The translations under genes and the position numbers were made by a program. The notes beneath the pieces were generated by a model. It was not told where the DNA came from. It saw nothing but the letters and a program-made list of their open reading frames with translations, and did no database searches. Shown here one piece after another: positions 27,873-36,978 of a stretch of DNA of 64,000 nucleotides. This stretch comes from Bacteroidota bacterium (lineage in GTDB: Bacteria; Bacteroidota; Bacteroidia; Chitinophagales; Chitinophagaceae). Location: assembly GCA_016866355.1 (NCBI GenBank), contig VGMN01000002.1, positions 62,001 to 126,000 on the forward strand, written 5' to 3'. The number at the start of each line of letters is the position of its first letter. The stretch's first letter is position 1.

Positions 27873-29528
27873 ATGAGTTTTTCTCCTTATAAAGTTTCCT
27901 ATTCAATACAGGACCAATTTAGTAAGAGTGTAGCTTATTTTTCAATGGAATTTGCGGTCCATCAACCATTGAAAATTTACAGTGGAGGCCTGGGATTTTT
28001 GGCAGGTTCTCACTTGCGAAGTGCCTACGAATTGCAGCAAAACATGATAGGTATTGGGATACTCTGGAAATACGGCTATTATGACCAGGCTCGTAATCAA
28101 GACCAAACATTAAATGTTACCTGGCACGAAAAAGAGTACAGCTTTTTGGAAGATACAGGCATTAAATTTCAAGTAACCATTCACGAACATTCGGTATGGG
28201 TCAAAGCCTTGTACCTGAATCCAGCTACTTTTAAAACTGCCCCCTTATTTTTATTAACTACAGATTTACCGGAGAACGATTACGTTTCTCAAACAATCAC
28301 CCATCGTTTGTATGACGCTAATGTGGCAACTAAAGTGGCTCAGTTCATTTTGCTAGGGGTAGGGGGAGCCAAGTTGATTGACTTGTTAGGTATTCAGCCG
28401 GAACGGTATCATCTCAATGAGGCCCATGCTATTTCTGCTGCATTTTATTTGTATAGAAAGTTTGATCAAAACCTGGAAGAGGTGAAAAAACGAGTAGTTT
28501 TCACCACACATACTCCCGAGGAAGCAGGTAATGAAAAGCATGATATTTATCTCTGTCATCGCATGAGTTATTTCTGCGGGCTAACAGTCGAAGCCGTAAA
28601 AGAGTTGATTGGTGATGATGCAGATATGTTCAATCATTCTCTGGCAGCACTTCGTTTTGCTCGTCTTTCAAACGGGGTTTCAAAATTGCATGGAGAGGTA
28701 TCCAGAAAAATGTGGGGAAAGAAAGAGGGCATCTGTCCGATTATTTCCATTACCAATGCCCAGAATTGGCGTTATTGGGCGGATAAACAATTGTACAGGT
28801 TCATGGAGGCAGGTGACAATTATGGAATCGATGACAGGAAACAATATTTGAAGAAAAGGGCTTTTGAGCTGGTGGCTGATCAAACGGGTAAACTTTTTAA
28901 TCCCGCTGTATTTACCATAGTGTGGGCTCGTCGATTTGCTGGTTATAAAAGAGCCGGATTAATTACCACGCACGAAGAGCGTTTTGCTAAATTAATGTCA
29001 AACAAACGCTATCCTGTTCAATTAATTTGGGCGGGCAAGCCGTATCCAATGGATCATCCTGCTATTAGCGAATTCAATCAATTGGTGCACTTAAGCAAGC
29101 AGCATAAAAATATGGCTGTTTTAATTGGGTACGAACTTACACTGTCCAAACGTTTAAAACAGGCTGCTGATTGTTGGCTTAATAATCCTCGTGTTCCCCG
29201 GGAAGCATCAGGAACCAGTGGCATGACAGCCGCTATGAGTGGTGCCATTAATTTTTCTACTGATGATGGTTGGATTCCAGAGTTTATCAATCATGGACAT
29301 AATGGTTTTGTAGTGCCTAAGGCAGATTACGAAAACATGGCAGTGCACGAGCAGGATGAATATGACCTGAACAAGCTTTACGATATTTTGGAAAAAGAAA
29401 TTCTACCGCTCTACTACGATAATTATGACACCTGGCGTCAGGTAATGAAAAATGGAATGCAAGACGTTCGCTTTGCATTTGATAGCAACCGAATGGCAGC
29501 AGAATATTACAACCTACTTTACGCTTGA
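27873..29528 (+). CDS. GT35 alpha-glucan phosphorylase-like protein lacking the PLP lysine
   Basis: 551 residues resembling the short alpha-glucan phosphorylase family: VAYFSMEFAVHQPLKIYSGGLG at the N-terminus, then HLNEAHAISA, FTTHTPEEAGNEKHD, VWARRFAGYKRAG and EASGTSGMTAAMSGAINFST near residues 448-467. In glycogen phosphorylases the last motif reads GTGNMK or GTSGMK, and that lysine holds the essential pyridoxal phosphate. Here the codon is ACA (Thr). Without PLP the enzyme may not phosphorolyse glucan; it may be a glycosyltransferase-like or regulatory relative. Family fold is confident, activity is not. The end overlaps convergent ispH by 10 bp, and a GH13 gene lies beyond ispH. Confidence 0.85.
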   Translation: MSFSPYKVSYSIQDQFSKSVAYFSMEFAVHQPLKIYSGGLGFLAGSHLRSAYELQQNMIGIGILWKYGYYDQARNQDQTLNVTWHEKEYSFLEDTGIKFQVTIHEHSVWVKALYLNPATFKTAPLFLLTTDLPENDYVSQTITHRLYDANVATKVAQFILLGVGGAKLIDLLGIQPERYHLNEAHAISAAFYLYRKFDQNLEEVKKRVVFTTHTPEEAGNEKHDIYLCHRMSYFCGLTVEAVKELIGDDADMFNHSLAALRFARLSNGVSKLHGEVSRKMWGKKEGICPIISITNAQNWRYWADKQLYRFMEAGDNYGIDDRKQYLKKRAFELVADQTGKLFNPAVFTIVWARRFAGYKRAGLITTHEERFAKLMSNKRYPVQLIWAGKPYPMDHPAISEFNQLVHLSKQHKNMAVLIGYELTLSKRLKQAADCWLNNPRVPREASGTSGMTAAMSGAINFSTDDGWIPEFINHGHNGFVVPKADYENMAVHEQDEYDLNKLYDILEKEILPLYYDNYDTWRQVMKNGMQDVRFAFDSNRMAAEYYNLLYA

Positions 29529-30733
29529 TAGGTTTCTAGGAGTGAGTCAATGGTAGTCGTATCTGGAATCAGGGTTAATAAGCGTTCAATCACCCCTTCT
29601 ACCAGCGCATCTGGACAAGAGGCGCCACTGGTTAACAGTATTCGTAATGGCCTTTTATTGGGCAAAAAATTTGAAGTTATTTTTTCAACATGGGCATGCA
29701 TATCGTAATGCATGATGGAATTTTCATCGCTGATTTTCTGTGCATTCTCAATGTAATAAGTAGGTAGTTGTAATTCGCATAGTTCTACTAAATGAGACGT
29801 GTTGGAGGAGTTGTATCCGCCAACAACAATGGCTAAGTCAGCAGGATTTTGTAATAAACCTTGTACGGCAGTTTGATTATCCAGGGTGGCATAACATAGC
29901 GTATCACGGGTATCGGCTACCTGCTCTTCTTTGCCTTCTTTTTCCAAAATTGTTTTTTTCAAAAAGTCAGCTATAGCCTGTGTGTCACTGGCTAACATGG
30001 TGGTTTGATTAACTACACCGATGCGTTTTAGATCTTGGGATGGATCAAAGTTTACCGAGAATTGATTTTTAAAACAGGTAAAAAAATCAGCAATAGGTTT
30101 ATCACCCCGAATAAATTCTGCGAGCACTTTAGCCTCTTCCATATCTTTTATAACCAGGGCAGGGCCGTGTGCAGCAGCATGTGAAAATGTTGCGCGTGTT
30201 TCCTCATGCGTTGGTTTCCCATGAATGATCACCGTAAAATTCTTTTTTGCAATAGCCTCACTGCGATTCCAAACTTTTTCTACAAAGGGACAGGTGGTAT
30301 TGTATTGTTCAGTAGTAATACCTCGGGCATGTAGCTGTTTTTCAATTTCCAGTGTAGTGCCAAAAGCGGGAATTAGTACTATGTCCTCTTTATGAAGCTC
30401 GGCAAAAGGGATCAGCGTTTGCCCGGATGTGTCTTGTAAAAAGCGAATACCTCTTGCCTGTAAGTCAGCATTTACCTGTGGATTGTGGATCATTTCGCCA
30501 AGCAAAAAAATCCGCTTGCCCGGATGATTATCAAGGGTACGAAATGCAATTTCTATGGCATTTTCTACCCCATAGCAGAATCCAAAATGTCTGGCCAATG
30601 AAATTTGAAATGATCCAAAATCAAGCAGCGTAGGTGTGAAGTCCTTTTTCATCCTATCCTGCTCCTTCCTTTTTTTCTTGATCGCACTGATCAGTGGACT
30701 ACGATAAATGATCGGTACGTCAAAGCTTTTCAT
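29519..30733 (-). CDS. ispH: 4-hydroxy-3-methylbut-2-enyl diphosphate reductase
   Basis: Last step of the MEP isoprenoid pathway, making IPP and DMAPP with a 4Fe-4S enzyme. The chosen start (MKSFDVPIIYRSPLISAIKK) gives 404 residues and keeps the N-terminal extension (QDRMKKDFTPTLLDFG) that I associate with Bacteroidota IspH. The track's extra 36 residues run into the neighbour's leader. The three cluster cysteines lie in HFGFCYGVENA, YNTTCPFVEKV and SGASCPDALVEG. A TATCTTTG on the minus strand (30745-30738) may be the promoter, but would leave almost no leader, so a Met at 30652 cannot be excluded. Confidence 0.94.
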   Translation of the reverse strand: MKSFDVPIIYRSPLISAIKKKRKEQDRMKKDFTPTLLDFGSFQISLARHFGFCYGVENAIEIAFRTLDNHPGKRIFLLGEMIHNPQVNADLQARGIRFLQDTSGQTLIPFAELHKEDIVLIPAFGTTLEIEKQLHARGITTEQYNTTCPFVEKVWNRSEAIAKKNFTVIIHGKPTHEETRATFSHAAAHGPALVIKDMEEAKVLAEFIRGDKPIADFFTCFKNQFSVNFDPSQDLKRIGVVNQTTMLASDTQAIADFLKKTILEKEGKEEQVADTRDTLCYATLDNQTAVQGLLQNPADLAIVVGGYNSSNTSHLVELCELQLPTYYIENAQKISDENSIMHYDMHAHVEKITSNFLPNKRPLRILLTSGASCPDALVEGVIERLLTLIPDTTTIDSLLETYQA

Positions 30734-30782
30734 ATTGCAAAGATAGGGTCCCTCTTTTTTGTATATTGCTAAAAATAACACC

Positions 30783-32168
30783 ATGTATTTTCGCTTGTTT
30801 GCACTTGTGTTTTCGCTCTCCTTGCTGTCTTGCAAGCTCATGCCTCGTCAGGAGGGTGTATCAGAAAAATCAATTAATATGAATGGTCCATTTGTGACTC
30901 CAGATTGGGTAAAACAAACAACAATTTATGAGGTGAATCTTCGCCAATACACGTCGGATGGCACCATTCTTGCATTCATGCAAGAGCTTCCGCGTTTAAA
31001 AGCATTGGGTGTGGAGACACTTTGGTTTATGCCATTGACTCCCATTGCCAAGGAAAATCGAAAGGGGAGTTTGGGCAGTTATTATGCCTGCTCAGATTAC
31101 ACAAGTATCAATCCTGAATTTGGAACGGAAGCTGACTTCAAGTTGCTAGTTACAAAAGCACATGAAATGGGTTTCAAAATTATAATTGACTGGGTGGCTA
31201 ATCATACAGGATGGGATCATCGTTGGACCAAGCAACATCCCGATTATTATTTGAAGGATTCCACTACGGGCACCTTCCAAATTGCCTCCGGAATGGATGA
31301 TATCATTGAGTTAGATTTTTCTAATCCCTCGCTTCGTACAGCAATGATTGAGGCCATGAAATATTGGGTAACCAACTTTGATATAGATGGGTTTCGTTGC
31401 GATTTAGCCTTTTGGGTAGAGTTGGATTTTTGGAAAGAAGCGCGTGCCGTACTTGATCAAGTAAAACCTTTATTTTGGTTTGGCGAGTACGATCAATTAG
31501 AGAAACCAGCATACGGTCAAGTCTTTGATGCGAGTTATACCTGGACCTGGATGCATCGGGCTAAAGATTTTTATCAACAAAAGAGGCCGATTGATTCTTT
31601 GTATGCCATATTGGAGGCGTATGATAAGGTTGGAGACTCTACGCTAAGTGCATGGTTTACTACTAACCATGATGAGAATAGCTGGAGTGGTACAGAGTAT
31701 GAGAAGTATGGAGATATGGCTCGTGCTTTGGCTGTATTTAGTATAACATGGTATGGTATACCCTTACTGTATTCAGGCCAAGAGATTGGAAATAGAAAAA
31801 GAATACTTTTTTTTGAAAAAGATTTATTCGAAAAAGGGCCTGATGCTGAATATTTGAATTTATTCTATTCCACGCTAACCCGGTTGAAAAAAAACCATCC
31901 AGCGCTAAGGGCCGGGGATCCTTCTGCTAAAACGTACCGATTGAAAACCTCAGCTCCAAACCAGGTATTTGCTTTCCTTCGAAAAAATGGCGATAGGGAA
32001 GTGGTGGTGGTATTAAATCTATCAGGTCAAAACGACTTACATTTTGACTTGATAGATTCCTTAGTTACTGGTGTTTATAAAAATGCATTCTCAGGAGCAA
32101 CAAATGACTTCAAACAAGGCACACCATTTGAAATGCAAGCTTGGGAATATCTAGTCTATGAAAAATAA
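30783..32168 (+). CDS. GH13 alpha-amylase family lipoprotein
   Basis: 461 residues from ATG 30783, chosen because it starts a lipoprotein signal (LFALVFSLSLLSC). The TIM-barrel motifs of GH13 are in order: DWVANHTGWDH (region I), DGFRCDLAFWV with the nucleophile Asp (II), WFGEYDQ with the acid/base Glu (III), and TTNHDENSW (IV). The protein is probably anchored in the outer or inner membrane and cleaves alpha-1,4-glucan. The exact specificity is not predictable. The gene ends directly against convergent htrA with no gap. The GT35-like gene nearby suggests a shared role in alpha-glucan use, which is inference. Confidence 0.9.
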   Translation: MYFRLFALVFSLSLLSCKLMPRQEGVSEKSINMNGPFVTPDWVKQTTIYEVNLRQYTSDGTILAFMQELPRLKALGVETLWFMPLTPIAKENRKGSLGSYYACSDYTSINPEFGTEADFKLLVTKAHEMGFKIIIDWVANHTGWDHRWTKQHPDYYLKDSTTGTFQIASGMDDIIELDFSNPSLRTAMIEAMKYWVTNFDIDGFRCDLAFWVELDFWKEARAVLDQVKPLFWFGEYDQLEKPAYGQVFDASYTWTWMHRAKDFYQQKRPIDSLYAILEAYDKVGDSTLSAWFTTNHDENSWSGTEYEKYGDMARALAVFSITWYGIPLLYSGQEIGNRKRILFFEKDLFEKGPDAEYLNLFYSTLTRLKKNHPALRAGDPSAKTYRLKTSAPNQVFAFLRKNGDREVVVVLNLSGQNDLHFDLIDSLVTGVYKNAFSGATNDFKQGTPFEMQAWEYLVYEK

Positions 32169-33659
32169 CTATTCCTCTTCCTGCGCAAGCATCACTGGGT
32201 AGCGATAGAGCCCCTCGTAGCCATCATAAAATCCTTCCAGATTTAGGTTTTCACCACGAGTGGACGCGATGGCTCTACTCAACTCCTCGATGGTTGAAAC
32301 TGGAGCACCATTTACGCTTGTAATGATAAATTCTTCCTGCATTCTTGTTCTGCTAAGTGGACCTCCTTTAATAATGCGTTTCACACGGATGCCACCTTCT
32401 GCCTCATTACGCAGTGCAACTTTTTTATCAGCATTTTCCAGTTCGGCTCCTAGCAATTCTCCCAATGAATTGGCAGCAATATTTCCGTAATTACCTTGAT
32501 CTGCTTTTAATGTAGCAGCAGCTGTGTATTCTTTCCCTTCTCTCTTGTAGAGTATTGAAATTTTTTCCCCCGCGTTTAATGAAGCAATAGTTCCTTGTAA
32601 TTCACTCCAAGAGGCAATGGGTACGTCGTTTATTTTTTTAATAATATCTCCTTTTTTAAGTCCTGCTGCCGCCGCTGCGCCATCTGGGGCTACGGTGCCA
32701 ACATAGGCGCCATCAGTAGCATTTACATTTCGGCCATCAGACATAATACCCAAGTAGGGTCTTTTTACATCTCCAAACTTAATCAGGTCATTTACAATTT
32801 TTTTAGCCAGATTAATTGGAATTGCAAATGAATAACCGGCATACGTTCCTGTTGGCGCGTAAATAGCAGAGTTTATACCAATTAATTGTCCGTCTGTTGT
32901 GATCAATGCGCCACCGCTGTTTCCTTGATTTACAGCCGCATCTGTCTGAATGAAAGATTCAATTGGTGTTTGACTCTGACGTCCGTTTACACCAATAGAG
33001 CGGCCTTTTGCACTGACAATCCCAGCTGTTACAGTTGTTTCCAATGTTAATGGGTAGCCTATCGCTAAAACCCATTGTCCCAATTTTACAATATCAGAAT
33101 TTCCGTAAACCAGGTAGGGGAACCCGGTGCCATCAATTTTTAATACCGCTATATCACTGCTGGGATCTTTTCCAATCACCTTTGCTTTGTAAGTCTTTTT
33201 ATTGCTTAAGGTTACATTGATTTCCTCCGCTACACCAGTGCCTCCGTCAGTAATTACGTGGTTATTGGTTACAATGTAGCCATCATCACTAATTAATACC
33301 CCACTTCCTGAGGCACGTTGTTCTGGTTGTATTTGGGGGTAATTGAAAAACTGATCAAAAAAATCATCAAACATCCCGCCCCGATTGCGTGGTAGTTGAT
33401 TGGTAATTCTTTTAGCAGGGGTTTTAGTCTTGATGTGTACCACTGCCGGAACTGCAGCCTGTGCTGCTTTTGTGAAATCAGTTGTCTCCGCACCCGGAGC
33501 TGCGTTAAAGAATCCAGCATAATTAGCTGGGGTTTTTCCATCCGTAGATTGTGCAAAGGAGGCAACTCTTGGATTTGCAAATTGGCTGTACACCCAAACA
33601 CTGCCCACAGATGTAACTGCGCTGATTCCGATTACCAGAAGTACTTGTTTCCATTTCAT
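32169..33659 (-). CDS. htrA: Periplasmic serine protease HtrA/DegP (Do family)
   Basis: 496 residues. An uncleaved anchor or signal (VLLVIGISAVTSVGSVWVY) precedes a trypsin-like domain with the triad in VTNNHVITDGG (His), SSDIAVLKIDG (Asp) and NQGNSGGALITT (Ser). Two PDZ domains follow (about 300-385 and 405-490). HtrA proteases degrade or refold damaged envelope proteins. The gene stands alone. No sigma-E-type promoter was looked for with confidence, and the upstream region (33660-33735) shows only a near-consensus -7 (AAAATTTG). Confidence 0.95.
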   Translation of the reverse strand: MKWKQVLLVIGISAVTSVGSVWVYSQFANPRVASFAQSTDGKTPANYAGFFNAAPGAETTDFTKAAQAAVPAVVHIKTKTPAKRITNQLPRNRGGMFDDFFDQFFNYPQIQPEQRASGSGVLISDDGYIVTNNHVITDGGTGVAEEINVTLSNKKTYKAKVIGKDPSSDIAVLKIDGTGFPYLVYGNSDIVKLGQWVLAIGYPLTLETTVTAGIVSAKGRSIGVNGRQSQTPIESFIQTDAAVNQGNSGGALITTDGQLIGINSAIYAPTGTYAGYSFAIPINLAKKIVNDLIKFGDVKRPYLGIMSDGRNVNATDGAYVGTVAPDGAAAAAGLKKGDIIKKINDVPIASWSELQGTIASLNAGEKISILYKREGKEYTAAATLKADQGNYGNIAANSLGELLGAELENADKKVALRNEAEGGIRVKRIIKGGPLSRTRMQEEFIITSVNGAPVSTIEELSRAIASTRGENLNLEGFYDGYEGLYRYPVMLAQEEE

Positions 33660-33735
33660 AGGTAGAACACGATTTATGAGTTATTAAGTACAAATTTTAT
33701 GCCGGCTTTGCAAAATAACAAACTGTCAGTCCTGC

Positions 33736-34758
33736 TTATTGTGGAAAATGCCAGTTTAACATTTTTTTGTTCAAAAAATCCAGGGTGTTGACACCATCTG
33801 CATAATCAAAGAGGGTGGGGTGTTGACTTTCTCCAAAAGGTAAAAAATTAACACCCACTATCGCTTGAATATCCGGATGTGTTGAAAGATCTACTTCCAA
33901 TGATTCATAGTTCGAAACAAATTCATAATTGAGCTGGCTGACAGGGGCAAAGCAGTTTTTTTCTTCAAGTAATAAAATGGATCCGTTTGTCATATAAAAT
34001 TGCTTGTTCAGTATATACAAAGCCAAGTTATAATCATAATTGTTTTTGTATTTGTGAAAATCTGACAGCCAATTAAATTTCTTGAATGCCTCAAGCAGGG
34101 GGATAAAGTTGTAGCCAACTGGCAAGTAAAGTTTGGTGACATTTCTACAGCCCAAGCCAAAATACAAATGAACATCCGAAGCAAGTTTTTCCAGTTCTTC
34201 CATCGTTTCATTCCCATACAATACACCAACAGAGGTTTTATTCTTGCGTATGATATGAGGGTACTTGCTAAAATAGTAGTTGAAATAGCGGGCTGAATTA
34301 TTACTTCCTGTAGCCAGGTAGGCATTGCATCCGGCTAACCGTTCGGCCAATTGATGGGTAGTGGAAATTGAAGGGGTCCATTCGTTCATCTTTTTTAATA
34401 AGTGAGGGAACAAAACCTGATCCTTTGATGAGACTTTTATCTGGGAATTATTACCCGTTATAAAAACACATAGCCAATCATGGAATCCCACCAAAGGGAT
34501 ATTGCCAGCCATTACCAGTCCTACCGTGCGAGGGTCGGTTTGTTGGATGGGGATTTGTTCTGCCGTTGCCCAGGCTGTTAGCGCTTCCTCGGTTAGCCAA
34601 TTTTTAGCAATGGAGTCCACCGCATTACTTATGAATGATGGTATAAACCAACCGTTTTCACGTGAGGCTCTTTCCTGGGCGGCTAGCCAATCCGGTTCTT
34701 GACTTTGCATGTAATTGCCTAGCCGGGTTAGTAAAGAAATTCGGTCTTGTAATTTCAT
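33736..34758 (-). CDS. LuxC-type acyl-CoA reductase
   Basis: 340 residues matching the acyl-CoA reductase (LuxC) family, relatives of aldehyde dehydrogenases. Visible parts are RTVGLVMAGNIPLVGFHDWL (nucleotide binding), IKVSSKDQVLFPHLLKKM, and YFGLGCRNVTKLYLP with the likely catalytic cysteine. LuxC enzymes reduce fatty acyl thioesters to aldehydes with NADPH. The product here is unknown: there is no lux operon, so bioluminescence is not implied. It is divergent from a ferredoxin gene with interleaved promoters. Confidence 0.88.
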   Translation of the reverse strand: MKLQDRISLLTRLGNYMQSQEPDWLAAQERASRENGWFIPSFISNAVDSIAKNWLTEEALTAWATAEQIPIQQTDPRTVGLVMAGNIPLVGFHDWLCVFITGNNSQIKVSSKDQVLFPHLLKKMNEWTPSISTTHQLAERLAGCNAYLATGSNNSARYFNYYFSKYPHIIRKNKTSVGVLYGNETMEELEKLASDVHLYFGLGCRNVTKLYLPVGYNFIPLLEAFKKFNWLSDFHKYKNNYDYNLALYILNKQFYMTNGSILLLEEKNCFAPVSQLNYEFVSNYESLEVDLSTHPDIQAIVGVNFLPFGESQHPTLFDYADGVNTLDFLNKKMLNWHFPQ

Positions 34759-34776
34759 GCTGGTCCGTTAAATTTG
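34747..34776 (+). promoter_or_regulatory. Promoter of the ferredoxin-ddl-PASTA operon
   Basis: TTG (34747-34749), 19 bp, TAAATTTG (34769-34776). This is a full Bacteroidota promoter predicting a leader of about 30 nt. The -33 element lies inside the first codons of the divergent LuxC-type gene. Confidence 0.72.
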
Positions 34777-34783
34777 TAGAGTA

Positions 34784-34791
34784 CAAAATTA
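34784..34791 (-). promoter_or_regulatory. Promoter -7 element of the LuxC-type gene
   Basis: Minus-strand TAATTTTG, 25 bp upstream of the reductase start and just 7 bp from the opposing ferredoxin -7 element, so the two polymerases would compete for the same DNA. Confidence 0.6.
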
Positions 34792-34813
34792 CTCCACAAC
34801 TAATTACTATTTT

Positions 34814-35161
34814 ATGGCAATAAAGATTACTGAAGAATGTATCAATTGCGGTGCTTGTGAGCCCGAATGCCCAAACAATGCCATTTATGAAGGCGGAGTA
34901 GAGTGGGCTATTGCAGATGGCACTACGGTGAAAGGAAGTTTTACTTTAATGGATGGTACTTCCATTGAAGCTGGGCAGAAAAATGCTCCCATTGCCACGG
35001 ATGCTTATTATATATCTCCCAATAAGTGCACAGAGTGTCAGGGATTCCATGAGGAACCGCAATGTGCGGCAGTTTGTCCGGTGGACTGTTGTGTTCCTGA
35101 TGAACTCTATCGTGAAACAGTAGATGAGTTGCTCAACAAGAAGAACAAACTTCATATCTAA
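34814..35161 (+). CDS. 4Fe-4S dicluster ferredoxin
   Basis: 115 residues. The first cluster motif is [12 protein letters not shown] near the N-terminus. The second is spread as CTECQGF...CAAVCPVDC after a strand-rich insertion. This long-loop 2[4Fe-4S] type is a small cytosolic electron carrier. It heads a plus-strand set with ddl (8 bp) and the PASTA gene (9 bp). Divergence from a LuxC-type reductase suggests a possible redox link, which is inference from position. Confidence 0.93.
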   Translation: MAIKITEECINCGACEPECPNNAIYEGGVEWAIADGTTVKGSFTLMDGTSIEAGQKNAPIATDAYYISPNKCTECQGFHEEPQCAAVCPVDCCVPDELYRETVDELLNKKNKLHI

Positions 35162-35169
35162 TCAGTAGC

Positions 35170-36174
35170 ATGTCGCTTATCCATATTGCGTTGGTAACGG
35201 GTGGCTATTCGGGAGAATCGGTCATTTCTTATAAGACTGCCCGAACCATTCAGCAGCAACTCGATCCCATTACCTATAAAACCTATTGGATTGATATTAC
35301 GCTGGAAGGTTGGTTTTATGTGGATGAAGTAGGGAGTAGATGGCCTATCAATAAAAATGATTTTACGGTATCACTTTCTGATCGGAAGATTGTTTTTGAT
35401 GTTGCCTTTATTGCGTTGCACGGAACTCCTGGTGAAGATGGAAAGTTGCAAGGCTATTTTGATATGATTGGGATTCCCTATGCAAGTTGTAGTGCATTGA
35501 CTTCCGCTATCACTTTCAATAAAAGAGTGGCAACAGCTTTTGCTGGTGCTGCCGGAATTCCAGTAGCAAAATCAGTATTGCTGATTCGTGGTGAAGAAAC
35601 TGATTGGGAAAAAGGTGTCGCATCACTTCAATTACCTGTTTTTGTTAAACCCAATAACGGTGGGTCTAGTATTGGTATGTCTAAAGTTGATCAGACAGGT
35701 GCTGCACTGCATGATGCAATTCAAAAAGCTTTCAAAGAAGATGCACAGGTTTTAGTGGAGGAAATGATCCAGGGGAGAGAATTTACGGTGGGGGTATTTA
35801 AAAGTAAGGGAACTGTCACTGTTTTGCCAATTACTGAGGTGAGTGTAAATGCTGATATGCCTTTTTTTGATTTTGAGGCAAAATACCAGGGAAAGTCTAC
35901 TGAAACCACACCAGCAAAAATTCCATCGACCTGGTCTGATCAATTGTCTTCAATGGCTAAACAAGTTTATCAAGCTTTTCAATGCAGCGGCGTTGTTCGT
36001 ATTGACTTTATTTATAATGAAAAAGAACAACGGCCCTATATGCTTGAGCTAAATTCAATTCCTGGTCAAAGCGACGCAAGTATTATTCCACAGCAAGTTA
36101 GATCTATGGGGTGGACCTTAGCTACTTTTTATGACCAATTGGTACAAGATTGTATAACAAATCAAAAGAAATAG
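35170..36174 (+). CDS. ddl: D-alanine--D-alanine ligase
   Basis: 334 residues of the ATP-grasp enzyme that joins two D-alanines for peptidoglycan precursors. Motifs are GGYSGESVISYKTA, ALHGTPGEDGKLQGYFD, FVKPNNGGSSIGMSKV (ATP-grasp loop), VEEMIQGREFTVGV and ELNSIPGQSDASIIP with the Mg-binding residues and D-Ala2 site. The middle gene of a ferredoxin-ddl-PASTA set; the PASTA gene after it would also bind wall material. Confidence 0.95.
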   Translation: MSLIHIALVTGGYSGESVISYKTARTIQQQLDPITYKTYWIDITLEGWFYVDEVGSRWPINKNDFTVSLSDRKIVFDVAFIALHGTPGEDGKLQGYFDMIGIPYASCSALTSAITFNKRVATAFAGAAGIPVAKSVLLIRGEETDWEKGVASLQLPVFVKPNNGGSSIGMSKVDQTGAALHDAIQKAFKEDAQVLVEEMIQGREFTVGVFKSKGTVTVLPITEVSVNADMPFFDFEAKYQGKSTETTPAKIPSTWSDQLSSMAKQVYQAFQCSGVVRIDFIYNEKEQRPYMLELNSIPGQSDASIIPQQVRSMGWTLATFYDQLVQDCITNQKK

Positions 36175-36183
36175 CGCAAGGGT

Positions 36184-36975
36184 ATGTTTGATTTCATTAC
36201 TAAAAAGCCATTGTGGGCAAACCTTGTTGCAGGTGTAGTTGTGTCTATTCTTTTATTTGGGCTCTTTTTGCTTTCATTGGGATGGCTAACCGATCACGGA
36301 AAAGCTGCTACCGTCCCCTCGCTAACTGGAAAAAGTTTAGAGGAGGTAAAGAATTTACTAGACAGTACTGGTTTTGATTGGGAAGTACAGGACTCTGTGT
36401 ATGTTGACACCATACCGCCATTGCAAATTGTCAAACAATTTCCAGATGCTGATGAGGTGGTGAAAGCTAATAGAACCATTTTTTTAATAGTACGAAGTGT
36501 GGAGCCCCCCTTAGTGGAAATGCCAAATTTGATAGGGTATAGTTTTAGAAATGCAGAAGTTGTTTTACGAACAATGGATTTGCGAGTAGGGGATACCTTG
36601 TTCAGACCTGATTTTGCTAGAAACGCAGTATTGGAGCAACGTTGGAATGGTCAACAAATAATTCCTGGGACCAAAATTTTAAAAGGAAGTGGGATCACGC
36701 TTGTTTTGGGTGATGGAATAGGAGATCAGCCAATACCTGTACCGGGCTTGATTGGCATGAGTTTTTTGGAAGCAAAAGCATTGCTAGATAGTACGGGACT
36801 ATCTTTTGGAGCTATCGTTTTAGAATCAGGAGTACAGGATACGGCTACTGCTTGGATCTATAAGCAAAGTCCACAAACATTGAATGAGGATAAAATTGTT
36901 CAAACAATTCGTCCGGGCCAGTTGATAGATATATGGCTGCAATTGGCTCGTCCTCGAATGGACTCTATCCGTTAG
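36184..36975 (+). CDS. Membrane-anchored PASTA-domain protein
   Basis: 263 residues. A single membrane helix at about 13-36 (LVAGVVVSILLFGLFLLSL) is followed by three PASTA modules (about 42-108, 110-180, 182-258). The repeats are visible as VPSLTGKSLEEVKNLLDSTG, MPNLIGYSFRNAEVVLRTM and VPGLIGMSFLEAKALLDSTG. PASTA domains bind peptidoglycan or muropeptides. There is no kinase or penicillin-binding domain, so this is a stand-alone wall-binding anchor. It probably shares a transcript with ddl. Confidence 0.9.
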   Translation: MFDFITKKPLWANLVAGVVVSILLFGLFLLSLGWLTDHGKAATVPSLTGKSLEEVKNLLDSTGFDWEVQDSVYVDTIPPLQIVKQFPDADEVVKANRTIFLIVRSVEPPLVEMPNLIGYSFRNAEVVLRTMDLRVGDTLFRPDFARNAVLEQRWNGQQIIPGTKILKGSGITLVLGDGIGDQPIPVPGLIGMSFLEAKALLDSTGLSFGAIVLESGVQDTATAWIYKQSPQTLNEDKIVQTIRPGQLIDIWLQLARPRMDSIR

Positions 36976-36978
36976 TTC

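Noticed and set aside
30738-30745. TATCTTTG upstream of ispH taken as proof of a shorter IspH
   Set aside because: The N-terminal extension it would remove looks like the conserved Bacteroidota IspH extension, so the longer start was kept and the conflict noted.
33736-34758. LuxC homologue as sign of bioluminescence
   Set aside because: No luxA, luxB, luxD or luxE gene is present; LuxC-type reductases are widespread in non-luminous Bacteroidota.
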